A DNA stretch of 64,000 nt from Mesostigma viride (lineage: Eukaryota; Streptophyta; Mesostigmatophyceae; Mesostigmatales; Mesostigmataceae). The stretch spans positions 6,628,621 to 6,692,620 of the forward strand of contig RPFO01000104.1 in NCBI GenBank assembly GCA_009746045.1. Reading direction: 5' to 3'. The notes beneath the pieces are model-generated. The model did no database searches, had not been told where the DNA came from, and saw only the letters and a program-made list of their open reading frames with translations. How positions within the stretch are numbered: the first letter of the stretch is position 1; each line of letters opens with the position of its first letter. Shown one piece after another: positions 44,146-56,575 of the stretch. A program made the translations under genes and the position numbers.

Positions 44146-46627
44146 GGCGAGCGGGCGGCCGTTTGCCACTGGCGGTTTGTCCGCCATGGCACCTGGGGGG
44201 CAGGTCCCCCGGGCACGACGTTCACCCGTCGCAGGTGACGGGGGTCGTGAGCGGAGTGATTCCTCCGAGGAGGATGGCGAGGTGCCGCCTGCGAGGCCTC
44301 GGCCTTCGCTTGAGCTTTCGTCGCAGACACCTGCGACGTCTGGCAACCTTTCCGTGGGCCGACAGATGGCCACCATGGACATTGACCGGTATGGGGAACA
44401 TGTTCCGCCCCCGGTCATGTTCGGGCGCCCACCCCATCTTCTCCCCCTTGGGGAGGACGACATCCCGGCGTTCATTGCGGTGAACGGCCGGATCTTGCTC
44501 GATCGTTTTCAGTTGCTTCCAGATGAGCAGATACACGCGATAGAGGTTCATCGGGTGCACTCGCTGATCGAGGGGCGTCTTAGGATGCAGATCCCACTGG
44601 TTCAGGTGGCGGTTTGGCTGTACTGTTTCGCCAATCGGCCGCGGCACAACCCCGGCACTGTTGATCAGTGGGCGTCCAGGCAGCGCCAGAGAGAGGCGCT
44701 GCGCGTGGTCTCCAGACCAGAGATCGCGCTGACTCCGTTGCCAGCGTGGCCCCAAGTCACGCCAGTTGGCTGGGGCCCGGATAGGCGTGAGGCGGCTGCG
44801 ATGCCGCCTGCGACGGGGCGCGGGGCGGCAGACGCCCCCAACACGCCCATGGGTGGTGAAGCCACCCAGGACCCTCTGGCAGGTCAGAGGGTCCAACCTC
44901 AGCCGCAGGCTCCCCCGCCCCGCGTGGGGGGCCAGGTGGCTGAGGAGGCCACCGGGGTCGCAGGGACCCCGGCGGCGACACAAGCGCCCGGGGTCGCAGG
45001 GACCCCGGCAGCGACGCCGGCGCCTCCGGCGCTGGCGGGGGATGCAGCCCCCATGGAGGGTGTCACGGGCACCTCCAGCGGCTCTGGGGGGCAGGCCCCC
45101 TCTAGTCGCACCAAGGACAAGTCCCTGGCAGGGCCGGAGGGGCCCCAGGGTCCCACCGCAGCTGGGCAGCAACCAGCACTGCTGGAGGGCGACCTGCAAG
45201 GTCGCGACTTCATCACCCTGCGTGATGAGGCCGTGTGGCGTGCCATACAGACAGCCACAGCCTCCTTCCGTGGGCTGGCCGACAGGAGCCAGCAGATGCA
45301 TGTCGCGGAGGCGGGCAGCCTGGTGTGTGCAATCATCACGCACATCCTGGGCCTACCCAACCTCCAAGAGGGCACACGCAGGGTGTGCGACGACCTGCTG
45401 CCTGCCCTGCAGGCTCTCCTCTCAGGGAGGAGGGTGCAGGGCAGCAGGGTGCGTCTGGTGCGTTTGCTGGAGCTCCTACACAACGCCATCCTGAGAGGGG
45501 CGGGTAGGTGGCTAACTCTGCCTACCTGGTTGCATCACAATCTTACTAACCCTACTGACGATGACGTGTCCCTCTCTCCCACCTTCCATGATTGGGAGGA
45601 GGCCCGCAGCAGGAGGCGGGAAGTGACACACACTCACACCCCCAACCAGCCCACCCCTATGTTGTCTAACCCTCCTACACAGCCCATGTTTGCCCATCCT
45701 GCTCAGCTCACTCAAGTAGCACTTCCCTCTCAGCAGGTCTCTCCTGTGAATGCTGCAGCAGCAACACCATCTTCTCCCTCTCCCCCTGCATCCCCCTCTA
45801 GGTTACCCACTTACAATGAAAACCGTCCTGTGGATAGGATTAATGTCAGGGGGCTGCCTGAGGGGTATACTAGGGAGCAGGGGAATCATGCACTTCTCTC
45901 TCTGCAGCTGGCTAGGGAGGAACTGAATGTCAAGAATTGGTTTGGATCTCTCATGCAGGGGGATTTTTACCATCAGTCCTCTTCTCAGATTCAGAATCTC
46001 ATTCTTGTCTTCCAGCGTAGGTATCCCAAGTGGCAGGACACGCAGGCTAGGGCAGTTTGGGAGGCTTTCATGAAGGAGCTAACTGACCTCCTCTCCACCC
46101 CCTCATCTGTGGACATCTATGGGGCATTCAGGTGGGTAGAGGAATACAGGGTCACATCAGTGGACTATGTGGCTGAGACAAAGAAATATGAGCTAGCCAT
46201 CAAAGCACGTCCTGATGTCCAGCAGCTAGATCACAAGTTCTTGCTGCGTTCCTTCCTTGAGAAACTCAAACTTGACAAAAACACCTACGCCATGCTTGCA
46301 ACAGGAATGGCAAAGTACTGGGAGGACATGAAGGAGGCATTGGATTATATCAAGCTGGCCTTGGCTCCCCTTAGCCAGGGGGCCATGGGCACCTCTGTAA
46401 AGAGGGTCAGGGGGGAAGAGAGGGAGGAGGAGGATAGGGAGAGGGAAGACAGGAGCAAGAGACCTGTCACTATGGCAGAAGTCAAGTCCCTGCTGGGACA
46501 AATGTTTAAGGGCAAGGGCAAGGGCAAGGGCAAGGGCAAGGGCAAGGGCAGGGGCTGGGGCAAGGGCAAGGGTAAGGGGCAGTCTCCCTCCAAGGGGGGC
46601 AGCTCCAGCAACAACAACAACAACAGT

Positions 46628-46672
<45 letters not shown>

Positions 46673-48562
46673 AACAACAACAACAACAAGAAGCAGGACA
46701 AGGAGGACAAGTCTTCTCAGCGGTGCACCCGCTGTGGCATGAAGTACCACCTGCGGCCCACCTGCCGCAAGAACGTGGACGAGCTGGGGCATTTGGACGT
46801 CCTGTGCCACAAGTGCCACGGGCCGCCCCACGGTGACCCCAAGGACTGCAAGCGGCCTCCTTACGGCAAGAAGTGTGAGTCTCCCTCTCATGCTGGCTTG
46901 AGTGTGCCTGCTTCACCTTCTTATTCTGCATGCCCCACTGTCAGAGCAGTGAGCAGTTCTGGAAAGGTGCTACAGCTGGTTTCAGAAGATTATGTCTCTA
47001 AACCAACCTTCACATCTATGGTTCCCAAGGTGTGCAGAGTGTCCCCAGCAGAGGATGCTCAGATCAGTTTTCAGGAGCTTGCTTTGCAGTTGCATTTCCT
47101 TTATGGGCATGAAGTGAGTGCAGAGGTGGTGGCAGCAGCAATAGGGGGGGCAGCACTCAGACGTGCATGCCAGGTGGTCAGATCCCACTGCCAGCATTGT
47201 CAGTTCAATGCACCCAAACCCCCTAAGTGGCATGTAGCTACCCCACCTAAGAGCAAGGGCAGGGTGGTAGGAGATGTCTTTCATATCAAAGGACAATCTT
47301 ACTTGGCACTTAAAGATGCATGGTCAAGGTACACAACCATTGAACCATTACCTGGAATGGACAAGACACAGTTGCTCAGGGCTCTCTTGATTGCTCAGGC
47401 CAGGTACTACCCTGTGGAGGCATTGTTACTGGATCAGCAGTTCACATGTCTTGCCAATGAACCAGGGTGTGAGGCTATTGATCTGGCTGGGCTAGAAGAT
47501 CATGAGAGGCAAGGCATTATTGAAAGGGCCATCAGGTCCATTAAAACCCTTGTAGCCAAAGAAGATGGCAATCTGCTGGCTGACAGTGGGTCCTATGCTG
47601 ACAGAGCTCTGTGGTCCACCAGGTTGTGCCAAGTCCTCAACAGGAGGCCACTCATGAAAACCCCACAAGGGGTGGTCATTACACCAGATGGATTGCATGC
47701 AGGCATTTATCCACCTGAGGTACTAGCCCTCTACAACGCACAGCGAGCACAGACAGCTAGCAGGTTAGCTGTCAAGGATGCAAAGCATCCACGTCCCACC
47801 TTCAGAGAAGGGGATCAAGTCCTATTCTACAAGGAGTCGGGACTAGGCAAGGTGGGTACCTGGCATGGGCCAGCCACCATCCTAAAGTTTAACACCACTG
47901 GCAGGACAGTGTTAGTTAAACACAATGACACGGGAAAAATTCACAGGTGTTCACCTCACAGGATGAAATTGTATTTTCCAACTGTGTCAGACGTGGCAGA
48001 GGAGGAAGAGCTGTTGGCCGACAGCCCTGTACAGTTGCCTGGCATCCCAGCGTTGCCCAGTGAGTGGTTGTTTGGAACACCCACTGGTGAGTGTGAGAGC
48101 CACACCCACTGTGACACCCAGGTCACCCTTGATGATTGCAGGCAGTCACTGCAGGATTGGCCCCCTGCAGCAGAGGGTCACATTGGCAAAACAGGTGATC
48201 AGCAACCTATCACCTCTACAAGTGTGAACATAGCTCAGCCACTAGCTGCACCTTCCAAACGCAGCCTAGCAGACGCTGTTCGCATTTTACAAGCAGCTCA
48301 TAGAGCCAAAGCTCAAACTGCTGCAGGATCAGCTAAGGTGGGGAAGGTTGGGCAGAATGACAATAGCCCATTTATGGTTGCAGTGGACACACAAGCCCAG
48401 GTCAGCATTATCAGTGCCCTGGCTGTGCCCCATTTGCCTTTGGAACCTTCACCCTGGCACCATGTGGCTGATTTCTCAGGGCAGTCATCCCTCAAGGTAC
48501 TAGGTCAGGTCATGTTGACTATACTCGGTATCCCCACCCTTTTCAGGTATTGGAAGGTATAA
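44144..48562 (+). CDS. Gag - integrase - protease polyprotein of element P
   Basis: 1,472 codons. Residues 1-460 are Gag with Ala/Pro-rich linkers. Residues about 540-760 are a second conserved Gag block (LPEGYTREQGNHALLSLQLA). A (KG)n stretch near 787-812 and a poly-Asn run near 822-850 follow. Two zinc knuckles, CTRCGMKYHLRPTC and CHKCHGPPHGDPKDC, lie near 861-905. Integrase occupies about 980-1,290, with LYGH and SHCQHC for zinc and the catalytic set D (GDVFHI, about 1,043), D (LLLDQQF, about 1,095) and E (IIERAIRS, about 1,125). A retropepsin-like domain starts near 1,410 (AVDTQAQVSIIS) but is cut short at LGIPTLFRYWKV by single-base losses near 48,540 and 48,560; M keeps the rest. No protease motif exists between Gag and integrase. 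Confidence 0.85.
46610..46689 (+). repeat. AAC microsatellite encoding poly-Asn, expanded in P only
   Basis: About 26 AAC/AAT/AGT codons. M has only about five Asn codons at the same place (near 39,350). It keeps the frame and sits just before the zinc knuckles, next to the GGGCAA hexamer run (46,508-46,575). Confidence 0.9.
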
Positions 48563-48572
48563 AGGGAATGCT

Positions 48573-49070
48573 TTGTTGGGGGATCCTTTTCTCTGTTACC
48601 CTGGTGTCCTCATATCCAGTGATAGACTATCCATCCAGGACATGGGTGGTGTTGATCTGAATCATTTCAAAATTTCTCTTGAAAAACTTCTTAACACCAA
48701 CATTGCTTCTGTAAAATTTGCTACACCCAAGTATGCCCCAGGGCAAGAACCCTGTGTGGCAGACCTGGTTCACAACCAAAAACTTCATCCCAACTCATTT
48801 GGATTGGGCAAGCATGATGTGGCTAAAATGTCTCCTCTTTCTTATGAACAGATAGAGCAAGACTGTCGCACACACATAGGATTCCTAAAATGGGTGGAGG
48901 CCTTTAACAAGGCCAGGGAAGAATGGGTAGTGCCAGATCCTCTTAGTCCTTCTCATACTCCCCCTGTCACACCTATTGACAAAAAGCCTGCAGGGTGCAA
49001 GCACTTGCGCCTGAAGTTTGTGTGTAAACATAAGCCCAGCAGCAGATGGGTCAGTCATCTTTCATGCTAG
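48573..49070 (+). pseudogene. protease end and pol N-terminus of P, frameshifted
   Basis: Starts MLGDPFLCYPG (end of the protease) and, owing to local indels, continues without a break into MGGVDLNHFK and on to CKHLRLKFVCKHK. An extra C near 49,038 then ends it. In M the same boundary is an overlapping frame change. Confidence 0.65.
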
Positions 49071-49656
49071 ACCTTGTGTGACAGAGTTCAAGGGCACCAC
49101 TGATCTGACAGAGGCAGAGTTGTACACGCCAGGCATTCAGCAAACATCCCTAAAAATCTTGCTGTCTGTCTTTGTGGGTCATCTCAATGATGGGGATGAC
49201 TATATCTGTAAGGCTACAGACATTAAAAGGGCTTTCCTGAAAGGCTCACCTGAGATAGCACAACAAGTGTGGCATGGTCAGGTGTACGTAGTCTCCACTC
49301 CCAGAGTTTGGGCAAAACACATCCCTCAGCAGTACCTGAAAGCTAACATAGGTGTTGAAGGGCTGCAATCAGCTCCTCGCATTTTCAGGATGTCAGCTCA
49401 GGCTGTGTTTGAAAAGTTAGGGGCTAGATATGATGACATAGACCCTTGCTTCTTTGTGGTCCCACACCCTCATGGCATTCTCACCTTTGTGTGGCATGGG
49501 GATGATCAGCTGATTGCTGGGCCAAGGCGTGCTGTGGATGGTTTTATTCAACAAGTGTCACAGCATTTTGAGATTGGCAAGCAAGTAGAGCTGGGCACCA
49601 CTGCCATAAAATTTTGTGGCACAATGTTACAACTCCAGCAGCATCAAAACCAGTGG
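49018..49656 (+). pseudogene. reverse transcriptase of P, 5' part, cut by element H
   Basis: Carries ATDIKRAFLKG and FVWHGDDQLIAGP as in M. The frame is interrupted after QQHQNQW, where element H begins, and resumes at 59,619. Confidence 0.8.
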
Positions 49657-49685
49657 GGGTGGTTTTACCGGATTAGGATACATTT
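49657..49685 (+). repeat. left TIR of element H
   Basis: 29 bp, complementary to 59590-59618. Followed by a reversed AAATGTATCCTA at 49,699-49,710. Confidence 0.88.
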
Positions 49686-49689
49686 GCAC

Positions 49690-50445
49690 GGCTTCAAATG
49701 TATCCTAAATGCACCATTGGCAAACATGGTTTCTGGACATGGTCAATATCATTCATATGTTTGGCAAGCATGATATGATCATGCTTGCCAAAGATGTTGT
49801 CTCTTTTCATATTTCACACATATATTATCGGCCTCGGCGTGCCATGCTTCCACGTTTGTTGTCTCTTTTCATATATTGTGAATATGATCAATAAAATTCC
49901 AAACATGACCATGTTGGAGACTTCAAGTGGAGCATCATGATTACTGTTTTCACTATTACGTAACCCATGGTTCATGTTAACATGGCATAATGAGCAATCC
50001 TATTGACCCCATGACTAATGGTGAAGTTAATAAAGTTACATCGTGGCACGTCACTATAGCATCAAGTTGCATCATTGTGCATAAAGTAGTTTAGCACTGA
50101 GTTGGCATGCCAACACCAGGTACACTAAATAAATTAAAACCAGAATTGATAAACAACCCAGTATCCAAATACAGTATCCATATATATGCAGGTCGTACTA
50201 CAGGTACAGCCACGGCTGCCACGCGGCTTCTGCAGCGATCACGCTCTTTCTCCTAGACAATTGCTCTACTGGTCCCTACAGGTCGGTCGACTTGGACCAT
50301 GATGCGTCAAGAACAGTTAATTGACCGACTTAAACAAGATGTTTGTCTACATGCAGCTGTCTGCACCTAACTAACGCGAAACCGCGTGCTACCAAATATA
50401 GGGGCAAATGCATGAGTAACACATGTCAACGCACAACCGGTGGAA
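49690..50445. other. left interior of H, no gene recognised
   Basis: AT-rich, with an AATAAA near 49,890 on the plus strand and no ORF of note. It may hold the untranslated 3' end of the leftward gene. Confidence 0.4.
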
Positions 50446-50499
50446 ATCACGCGATACCAACCGCGGCAACAGTGGTGTGAACATAGCGGGCACTGACAT

Positions 50500-50940
50500 G
50501 CAAAAAAGCACCAGCAGCGGCATCAGTAGCAAATTGTAGTAGCGGAACAATAGCCACTACATCAATGCAACAACACATCAGCCCAGCAACACAGCAGCAG
50601 CATGACCGTAGCACAGCAGCAGCACAACTGTAGCACATCAACACGGCCGCATAGCAGGAGCACAAGTCAGCGCAGCAGCAACTTAGTATGCCGATTCCTG
50701 AATTTCCTATCAGTGGACTATAGTCCATTGATAGGAAATTCACTAATAGGCAGTACTAGCTCAGCAGCACGGCAGCAATGCAGCAGTGCATCAACACAGC
50801 AGCACGACAGCAATACATCAGCGGCACGGCAGCAATGCAGCAACACATCAGCACAATAGCACAGCAGCAGCACGGCAGCAATGCAGCAGCAATAGCATGG
50901 CAGCACAGCAGCAGCAGCAGCACATGAGCAGCTCAATGAC
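50500..50940 (+). repeat. GCA/CAACA-rich simple sequence
   Basis: Loose trinucleotide composition (CAGCAGCA, CAACACAGCAGCA) with an inverted pair at 50,698-50,740 (TTTCCTATCAGTGGACTATAG / TCCATTGATAGGAAATTC). No gene. Confidence 0.6.
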
Positions 50941-50958
50941 AACAACGCTGCTTGCGCT

Positions 50959-53900
50959 TCAGCAGTCGTCGTCGTCGTCATCGTCATCGGCAAGGATGAG
51001 CGCTCGCTTCCGACGCCGGGAGGCGCCTGCGTTGTTGTTCTCCGCCACAACGTCGCTGGGTGGAACCATCTCGCGCAATCGAGCCTCGGCCAGGGTGATA
51101 TCCGGCGCTTGCAACGCAGGGACGACCACACCGGGGCACCCGCAGATCTGTGCCTCCAGCTCGTGGAGAGGCACGCAAGAAACCGCGTCCTCCTCCCAAC
51201 GGGCACCCCAGTACATGGCTACCATGTCGTTTTGCGTGTCGACAACAGCGACACGACCATGGTACCTGCCGTCCCGGCTTTCGGTGCGACCGTCCGCGGA
51301 TGTCACACGCTCCGACGCCCAATGACACACGACTTGCCCTACGAGGTTGCGGCTGCCACTCTTGACCTGCAGCGTTACGCCTTCCCAGCATGCCTTCGCC
51401 ATGCCGACGATGCCCTTCGAGCATTCAGCATCTTGCCACTTCACGACCGGGTGTTCCGCGTCATAGGGCACCTCCTTCAGCGCCTTTAGGCACTCCTTGG
51501 TGAGCTTTTGTTCGCACCCAAGGAGACTCCATGGGGCGGCTGACCTCGCTTGCCCACCACTTGTGTCAAGACGAGGTCTGAGGCGGTGATGATCACCGTG
51601 TGCGCCGCAGTGGTTGGCGGATGGGGCCATTGCGCAATGTCTGTATTCCACGGGTGCCACGTGTCATGCAAATGCTTAGCGCGGTATACAAAGAGCTCAA
51701 TAGAAGGTTGGCCGCCATCCTCCTTCGCAACCACCTCCTTGATGATGCCAACGAGGACTGGAGTCCACGTGAGCTTCGAGTTGCAGAGAATACCAGCTGA
51801 AGGGTGCCAGTATAGAACAGCGGAGCCTTTCTCAACGCCTTGCATGCGCTTCAAGTAAGCGACCTTGGCTGCCATGGCCCTGTCTTCTGCCGCCCATTCC
51901 TGCTGTGTGTGGCCATCATGACGAACTCGGTCTACCAGCGGGGTGACGCGCACCGCCTCTGCGTCGACCAACGCCATGAAGTGCTCTTCTTGCGTCGGTG
52001 GTGGTTCAGGCGCTGCATCGTGCTCACGCAGGGCGGAGATGTCCGCGCGAGATGGCCACGGCAAAGGGCGCCACTCCTCAGGCACCTCCTCAGGGGCATG
52101 TGGGACTTGACTTGCGAAAAAAGGCCTTGTTTGGCTTGATGGTGTCGGGCGGAAAGTACCACTGCCAGATGCCATGGGGCAACTTCTCGACCCTTGTTTT
52201 GATCGACTCCAGCTCCTTCCCCAGAAACTCCATGTTCAATGGTGCGAAGGCTGGGGTGTCCTGCAACATCGGAATGCGGTCTGGATCCACAAGTCGGACG
52301 CCAAACAGCGGCCGCCCCTCCGCATCAAACCTGTATGGCTGTGTCATCGCCTTCCCGCACCGTGGCGCGCCTTCCTGTCGAGTCCCCGCGGGCTGCCACG
52401 GCGTCTTTTGGGACTCCGTGGTCCGGTAGGACAACCAGGTCTCTGTGTTGCCCTGTACCTGGAAGAAGACGGCGTGGTGCACCTTCATTGAGCGACCGCG
52501 TTTTTCAGGCACCGGCTGTGCCGCTCCGCCGCTCCGCCGCTCCGCCGCCCGCCGGCTGCGCCGCCGGCCCGCCGCGCGCCGGCTGCCCCGCCCCGTAGCC
52601 CGTCGACAGGCTGCCCCGCCCCGCCGCATGCCAGCTGCGCCGGCCCGCCGCCCACGCGCGCCGGCAGCGCCGTTGGCCCCCCGCGCGCCGACGGCCCTGC
52701 CCCGCCGCCCGTTGACAGCCCCGCCCCGCCGCATGCCAGCTGCGCCGGCCCGCCGCCCATGCGCGCCGGCAGCGCCGCTGGCCCCCGCGCGCCGACGGCC
52801 CTGCCCCGCCGCCCGTCGACTGCCCCGCCCCGCCGCCCGTCGACAGCCCTGCCCCGCCGCATGCAGGCTGCGCCGCCGCTGCCACCTCGCTGCGCGCTGG
52901 CTGCGCCACCTCGCCGCCCGCCGACGGCGCCGCCCCGCCGCGCACCGGCTGCCCCGCCCCGCCGCCTGTCGACTGCCCCGCCCCGCCGCATGCCAGCTGC
53001 GCCGGCCCGCCGCCCACGCGCGCCGGCAGCGCCGCTGGCCCCCCGCGCGCTGACGGCCCTGCCCCGCCGCCCGTCGACTGCCCCGCCCCGCCGCCCGTCG
53101 ACAGCCCCGACCCACCGCATGCCAGGTGCGCCGGCCCGCCGCCCGCGCGCGCCGGCAGCGCCGCTGGCCCCCCGCGCGCCGACGGCCCTGCCCCGCCGCC
53201 CGTCGACAGCCCTGCCCCGCCGCCCGTCGACAGCCCCGCCCCGCCGCATGCCAGCTGCGCCGGCCCGCTGCCCACGCGCGCCGGCAGCGCCGCTGGCCCT
53301 GCCCCGCCGCCCGTCGACTGCCCCGCCCCGCCGCCCGTCGACAGCCCTGCCCCGCCGCATGCCAGGTGCGCCGGCCCGCCGCCCGCGCGCACCGGCAGCG
53401 CCGCTGGCCCCCCGCGCGCCGACGGCCCTGCCCCGCCGCCCGTCGACAGCCCCGCCCCGCCGCATGCCAGCTGCGCCGGCCGGCCGCCCATGCGCGCCAT
53501 GCGCTTCGCAGGTCCATTGGGATCATGAGGCCTGCGCAAAATCTCACCTCGGAGGCCCGTGCTACTTCTAGTAAGATGCTTGCATTTTCAATGCGTCACC
53601 TATATGCAGGCATAGAGGGTGGTACATGGCGCTAGACTCATCAAGGGATAGGAGCCATGCCCTCAGCAATTACTCACCTCCTGGCCCTTGCTGTTGCGGT
53701 CTCGGATGAAGATGATGGTCTACACGCCGCCGCATGCAAACAAGGAATGAGAGACAAAGCCGTGCGAGGCCAATATGGGCACAGTGAGAGAAACAAGTCG
53801 ACGCGAACCTACATCACGAGTGTCAGCGAAGGGGACCCATGGGAGAAGTCTCCCTCCCATGGTATCATTCACGGACACACGCAGCGGCCATGGGAACAGC

Positions 53901-54453
53901 CAAAACAGCAGGTTCACACACGCAAGGGCAACGACCTGCAGTGCCTGACCAGCATGTCGGTCAGTTGTGATTGGCAAGGCAGAGCCACACACACCAGGTA
54001 CACGCTGCATGGGCAGGGAAGACGCTCTTACATGAGAAAAAGCGAGGAAACGTGCGCGAGAAGGATATTAAGAGCGATCCGCGCTAGAAGGATGCTACAA
54101 TAGCATCATATATTCAAGAATTAGCAAAGAAAGATGTAGAAAAGAGACAAAAGAAAGAAATACGAGAGAAAGCAAAGACAGGGAGCTGCCAAACCGGGCA
54201 GACAAAAGGTTACGAGCGGCAAGAGTTGTGAACGCTGCACTTGATTGCTTTCTCTGACTTGTCAACTGCGAAGAGTGACTGACTTACCTCTCTGGAAATG
54301 GTATGCTCAGCATCCCATGGTAATGAAATGGTGAGCTATGCTGTCAGACATGCCTATATAACATAGCTACCCTAGGGTCCTAATACAAAACTAGAAATCA
54401 AACCATACCGTGAGTTTCCCGGCTCGCACGGCCTCCTCCCTTTGTGCCAACGC
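50959..54453 (-). CDS. candidate spliced gene of element H, leftward, product unrecognised
   Basis: The best coding stretch is 52,505 down to the stop at 50959. It reads KVHHAVFFQVQGNTETWL, FGVRLVDPDRIPMLQD and KLPHGIWQWYFPPDTIKPNK, changes frame at an A6 run (52127-52132), continues PEEWRPLPWPSRADIS and GSAVLYWHPSAG, and changes frame again near 51,520 before LTKECLKALKEVPYD. It ends in a basic patch and eight Asp. Upstream lies an Arg/Ala-rich minisatellite coding stretch. Two small possible exons have good splice signals: 53678-53719 (14 codons, donor GTGAGT) and 54409-54453 (15 codons, TTTGCAG acceptor, donor GTATGG). I recognise no domain; the VLYWHPSAG...VLVGIIKEV part recalls the C-terminal adaptor segment of the 1,167-4,291 protein only in style. 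The gene model is tentative. Confidence 0.35.
52500..53500. repeat. GC-rich minisatellite (CCCCGCCGCCCGTCGAC type)
   Basis: Blocks CCCCGCCGCATGCCAGCTGC, GCCGGCCCGCCGCCC and GCGCGCCGGCAGCGCC recur in a higher-order unit of roughly 100-230 bp. Several frames on both strands are open and Arg/Ala/Gly-rich, so long ORFs here carry little weight. Confidence 0.85.
54120..54400. other. interior of H between candidate exons
   Basis: No ORF of note. A donor-like GTAAGT (minus strand, 54282-54287) follows a possible tiny exon ending CCAGAGAG. Confidence 0.3.
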
Positions 54454-54589
54454 CTGCAAACACAACGGGCCGTGGAGGAGGGTGGAAAGGTGGGCAAGTG
54501 TGGAGGAGTTTGGGGGGGACCGGGTTGAGCAGCGGTGGGGGAAAGATGTGCCGGTCATGATGTTGTCAACTACAGCTGTTGTATCGTGA

Positions 54590-54915
54590 TTCACCTTCAA
54601 TAAGTCTACTGTTCTACATCCGGTGGTGGATGGACACAAGCAATAAAGGCCCCGCCCACAACTCAGATTTCTTTAGAAAATCTACTGATCTACATTCGAT
54701 GGCGCCTTCACAGAAGCAGGAAACTCCGCCCACCGGTCAAATGTGACGCCCAACAAAGCCCCAACTTATTTCTTCAAGAAGTATACTGTTTTACATCCGG
54801 TAGTGCTTGGACAGAAGCAATATGTAAAGCCCGCCCACAAATCGGATTTCTTTACGAAAAACCTGTTTTACATTCGATGGGGTCTTGACAGATTCAAGCA
54901 GCAATACTCGTTTCT
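54590..54915 (+). repeat. four diverged copies of an about 80-bp repeat
   Basis: TCTACTGTTCTACATCCGGT, then variants at 54,680, 54,783 and 54,862, alternating with GCCCGCCCACAA and GATTTCTTTA blocks. Confidence 0.65.
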
Positions 54916-54957
54916 ACCTGCGTGCGACTGCAGCGGCCGAGTGCTGCAACTTGCCTT

Positions 54958-56400
54958 CACGTCCCAGTCTTCACGTGACAGTCCTGGTCTTCACGTCTTC
55001 ACGTCTTCACGTCTTCACGTCTTCACGTCTTCACGTCTTCACGTCTTCACGACTTCACCTGAACTTGCGGCGTATCGTATCTTTGATACCTTGCATGCAC
55101 GTCTTCACGTCTTCACGTCTTCACCGCGTCTTCACCTGTCTTCACCACGTCTTCACGTCTTCGCGTCTTCACGTCTTCACGGCTTCACCTGAACACCTGA
55201 ACTTCACCTGAACTTGCCGTATCGTGTCTTCACGTCTTCACGTCTTCACGTCTTCACGTCTTCACGTCTTCACCGCGTCTTCACCTGTCTTCACCACGTC
55301 TTCACGGCTTCACGGCTTCACGTCTTCACGGCTTCACCTGAACACCTGAACTTCACCTGAACTTGCCGTATCGTGTCTTCACGTCTTCACGTCTTCACGT
55401 CTTCACGTCTTCACCGCGTCTTCACCTGTCTTCACCACGTCTTCACGGCTTCACGTCTTCACGTCTTCACGGCTTCACCTGAACACCTGAACTTCACCTG
55501 AACTTGCCGTATCGTGTCTTCACGTCTTCACGTCTTCACGTCTTCACGTCTTCACGTCTTCACCGCGTCTTCACCTGTCTTCACCACGTCTTCACGGCTT
55601 CACGGCTTCACGTCTTCACGGCTTCACCTGAACACCTGAACTTCACCTGAACTTGCCGTATCGTGTCTTCACGTCTTCACGTCTTCACGTCTTCACGTCT
55701 TCACGTCTTCACCGCGTCTTCACCTGTCTTCACCACGTCTTCACGGCTTCACGGCTTCACGTCTTCACGGCTTCACCTGAACACCTGAACTTCACCTGAA
55801 CTTGCCGTATCGTGTCTTCACGTCTTCACGTCTTCACGTCTTCACGTCTTCACCGCGTCTTCACCTGTCTTCACCACGTCTTCACGGCTTCACGTCTTCA
55901 CGTCTTCACGGCTTCACCTGAACACCTGAACTTCACCTGAACTTGCCGTATCGTGTCTTCACGTCTTCACGTCTTCACGTCTTCACGTCTTCACGTCTTC
56001 ACCGCGTCTTCACCTGTCTTCACCACGTCTTCACGGCTTCACGGCTTCACGTCTTCACGGCTTCACCTGAACACCTGAACTTCACCTGAACTTGCCGTAT
56101 CGTGTCTTCACGTCTTCACGTCTTCACGTCTTCACGTCTTCACGTCTTCACCGCGTCTTCACCTGTCTTCACCACGTCTTCACGGCTTCACGGCTTCACG
56201 TCTTCACGGCTTCACCTGAACACCTGAACTTCACCTGAACTTGCCGTATCGTGTCTTCACGTCTTCACGTCTTCACGTCTTCACGTCTTCACGTCTTCAC
56301 CGTCTTCACCTGTCTTCACCACGTCTTCACGGCTTCACGGCTTCACGTCTTCACCGCGTCTTCACCTGTCTTCACCACGTCTTCACGGCTTCACCTGAAC
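54958..56400 (+). repeat. GTCTTCAC minisatellite with a 149/141-bp higher-order unit
   Basis: Basic unit CTTCACGT (8-9 bp). The landmark CTTGCCGTATCGTG begins at 55213, 55362, 55503, 55652, 55801, 55942, 56091 and 56240, giving spacings 149, 141, 149, 149, 141, 149 and 149. It separates the two divergent coding regions of H. Confidence 0.93.
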
Positions 56401-56575
56401 ACCTGAACTTTGCGTATCGTATCTTTCATACATTGCATCATTTGCATGCCTTGGAGCTGCACGTCTTCAAGCAGTGTCACCCAGTTCCCGCTTGATTCAA
56501 ATGCACTTCGCGCTTGAATTCGTGACTTCGCCCCGCTCAAGGTGGAAAGAATGATGGGCACTAGCCACGGGAACT

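Noticed and set aside
52500-53547. Arg/Ala-rich proteins up to 485 codons as independent genes
   Set aside because: The GC minisatellite is open in several frames on both strands; only the non-repetitive part below 52,505 is treated as likely coding.
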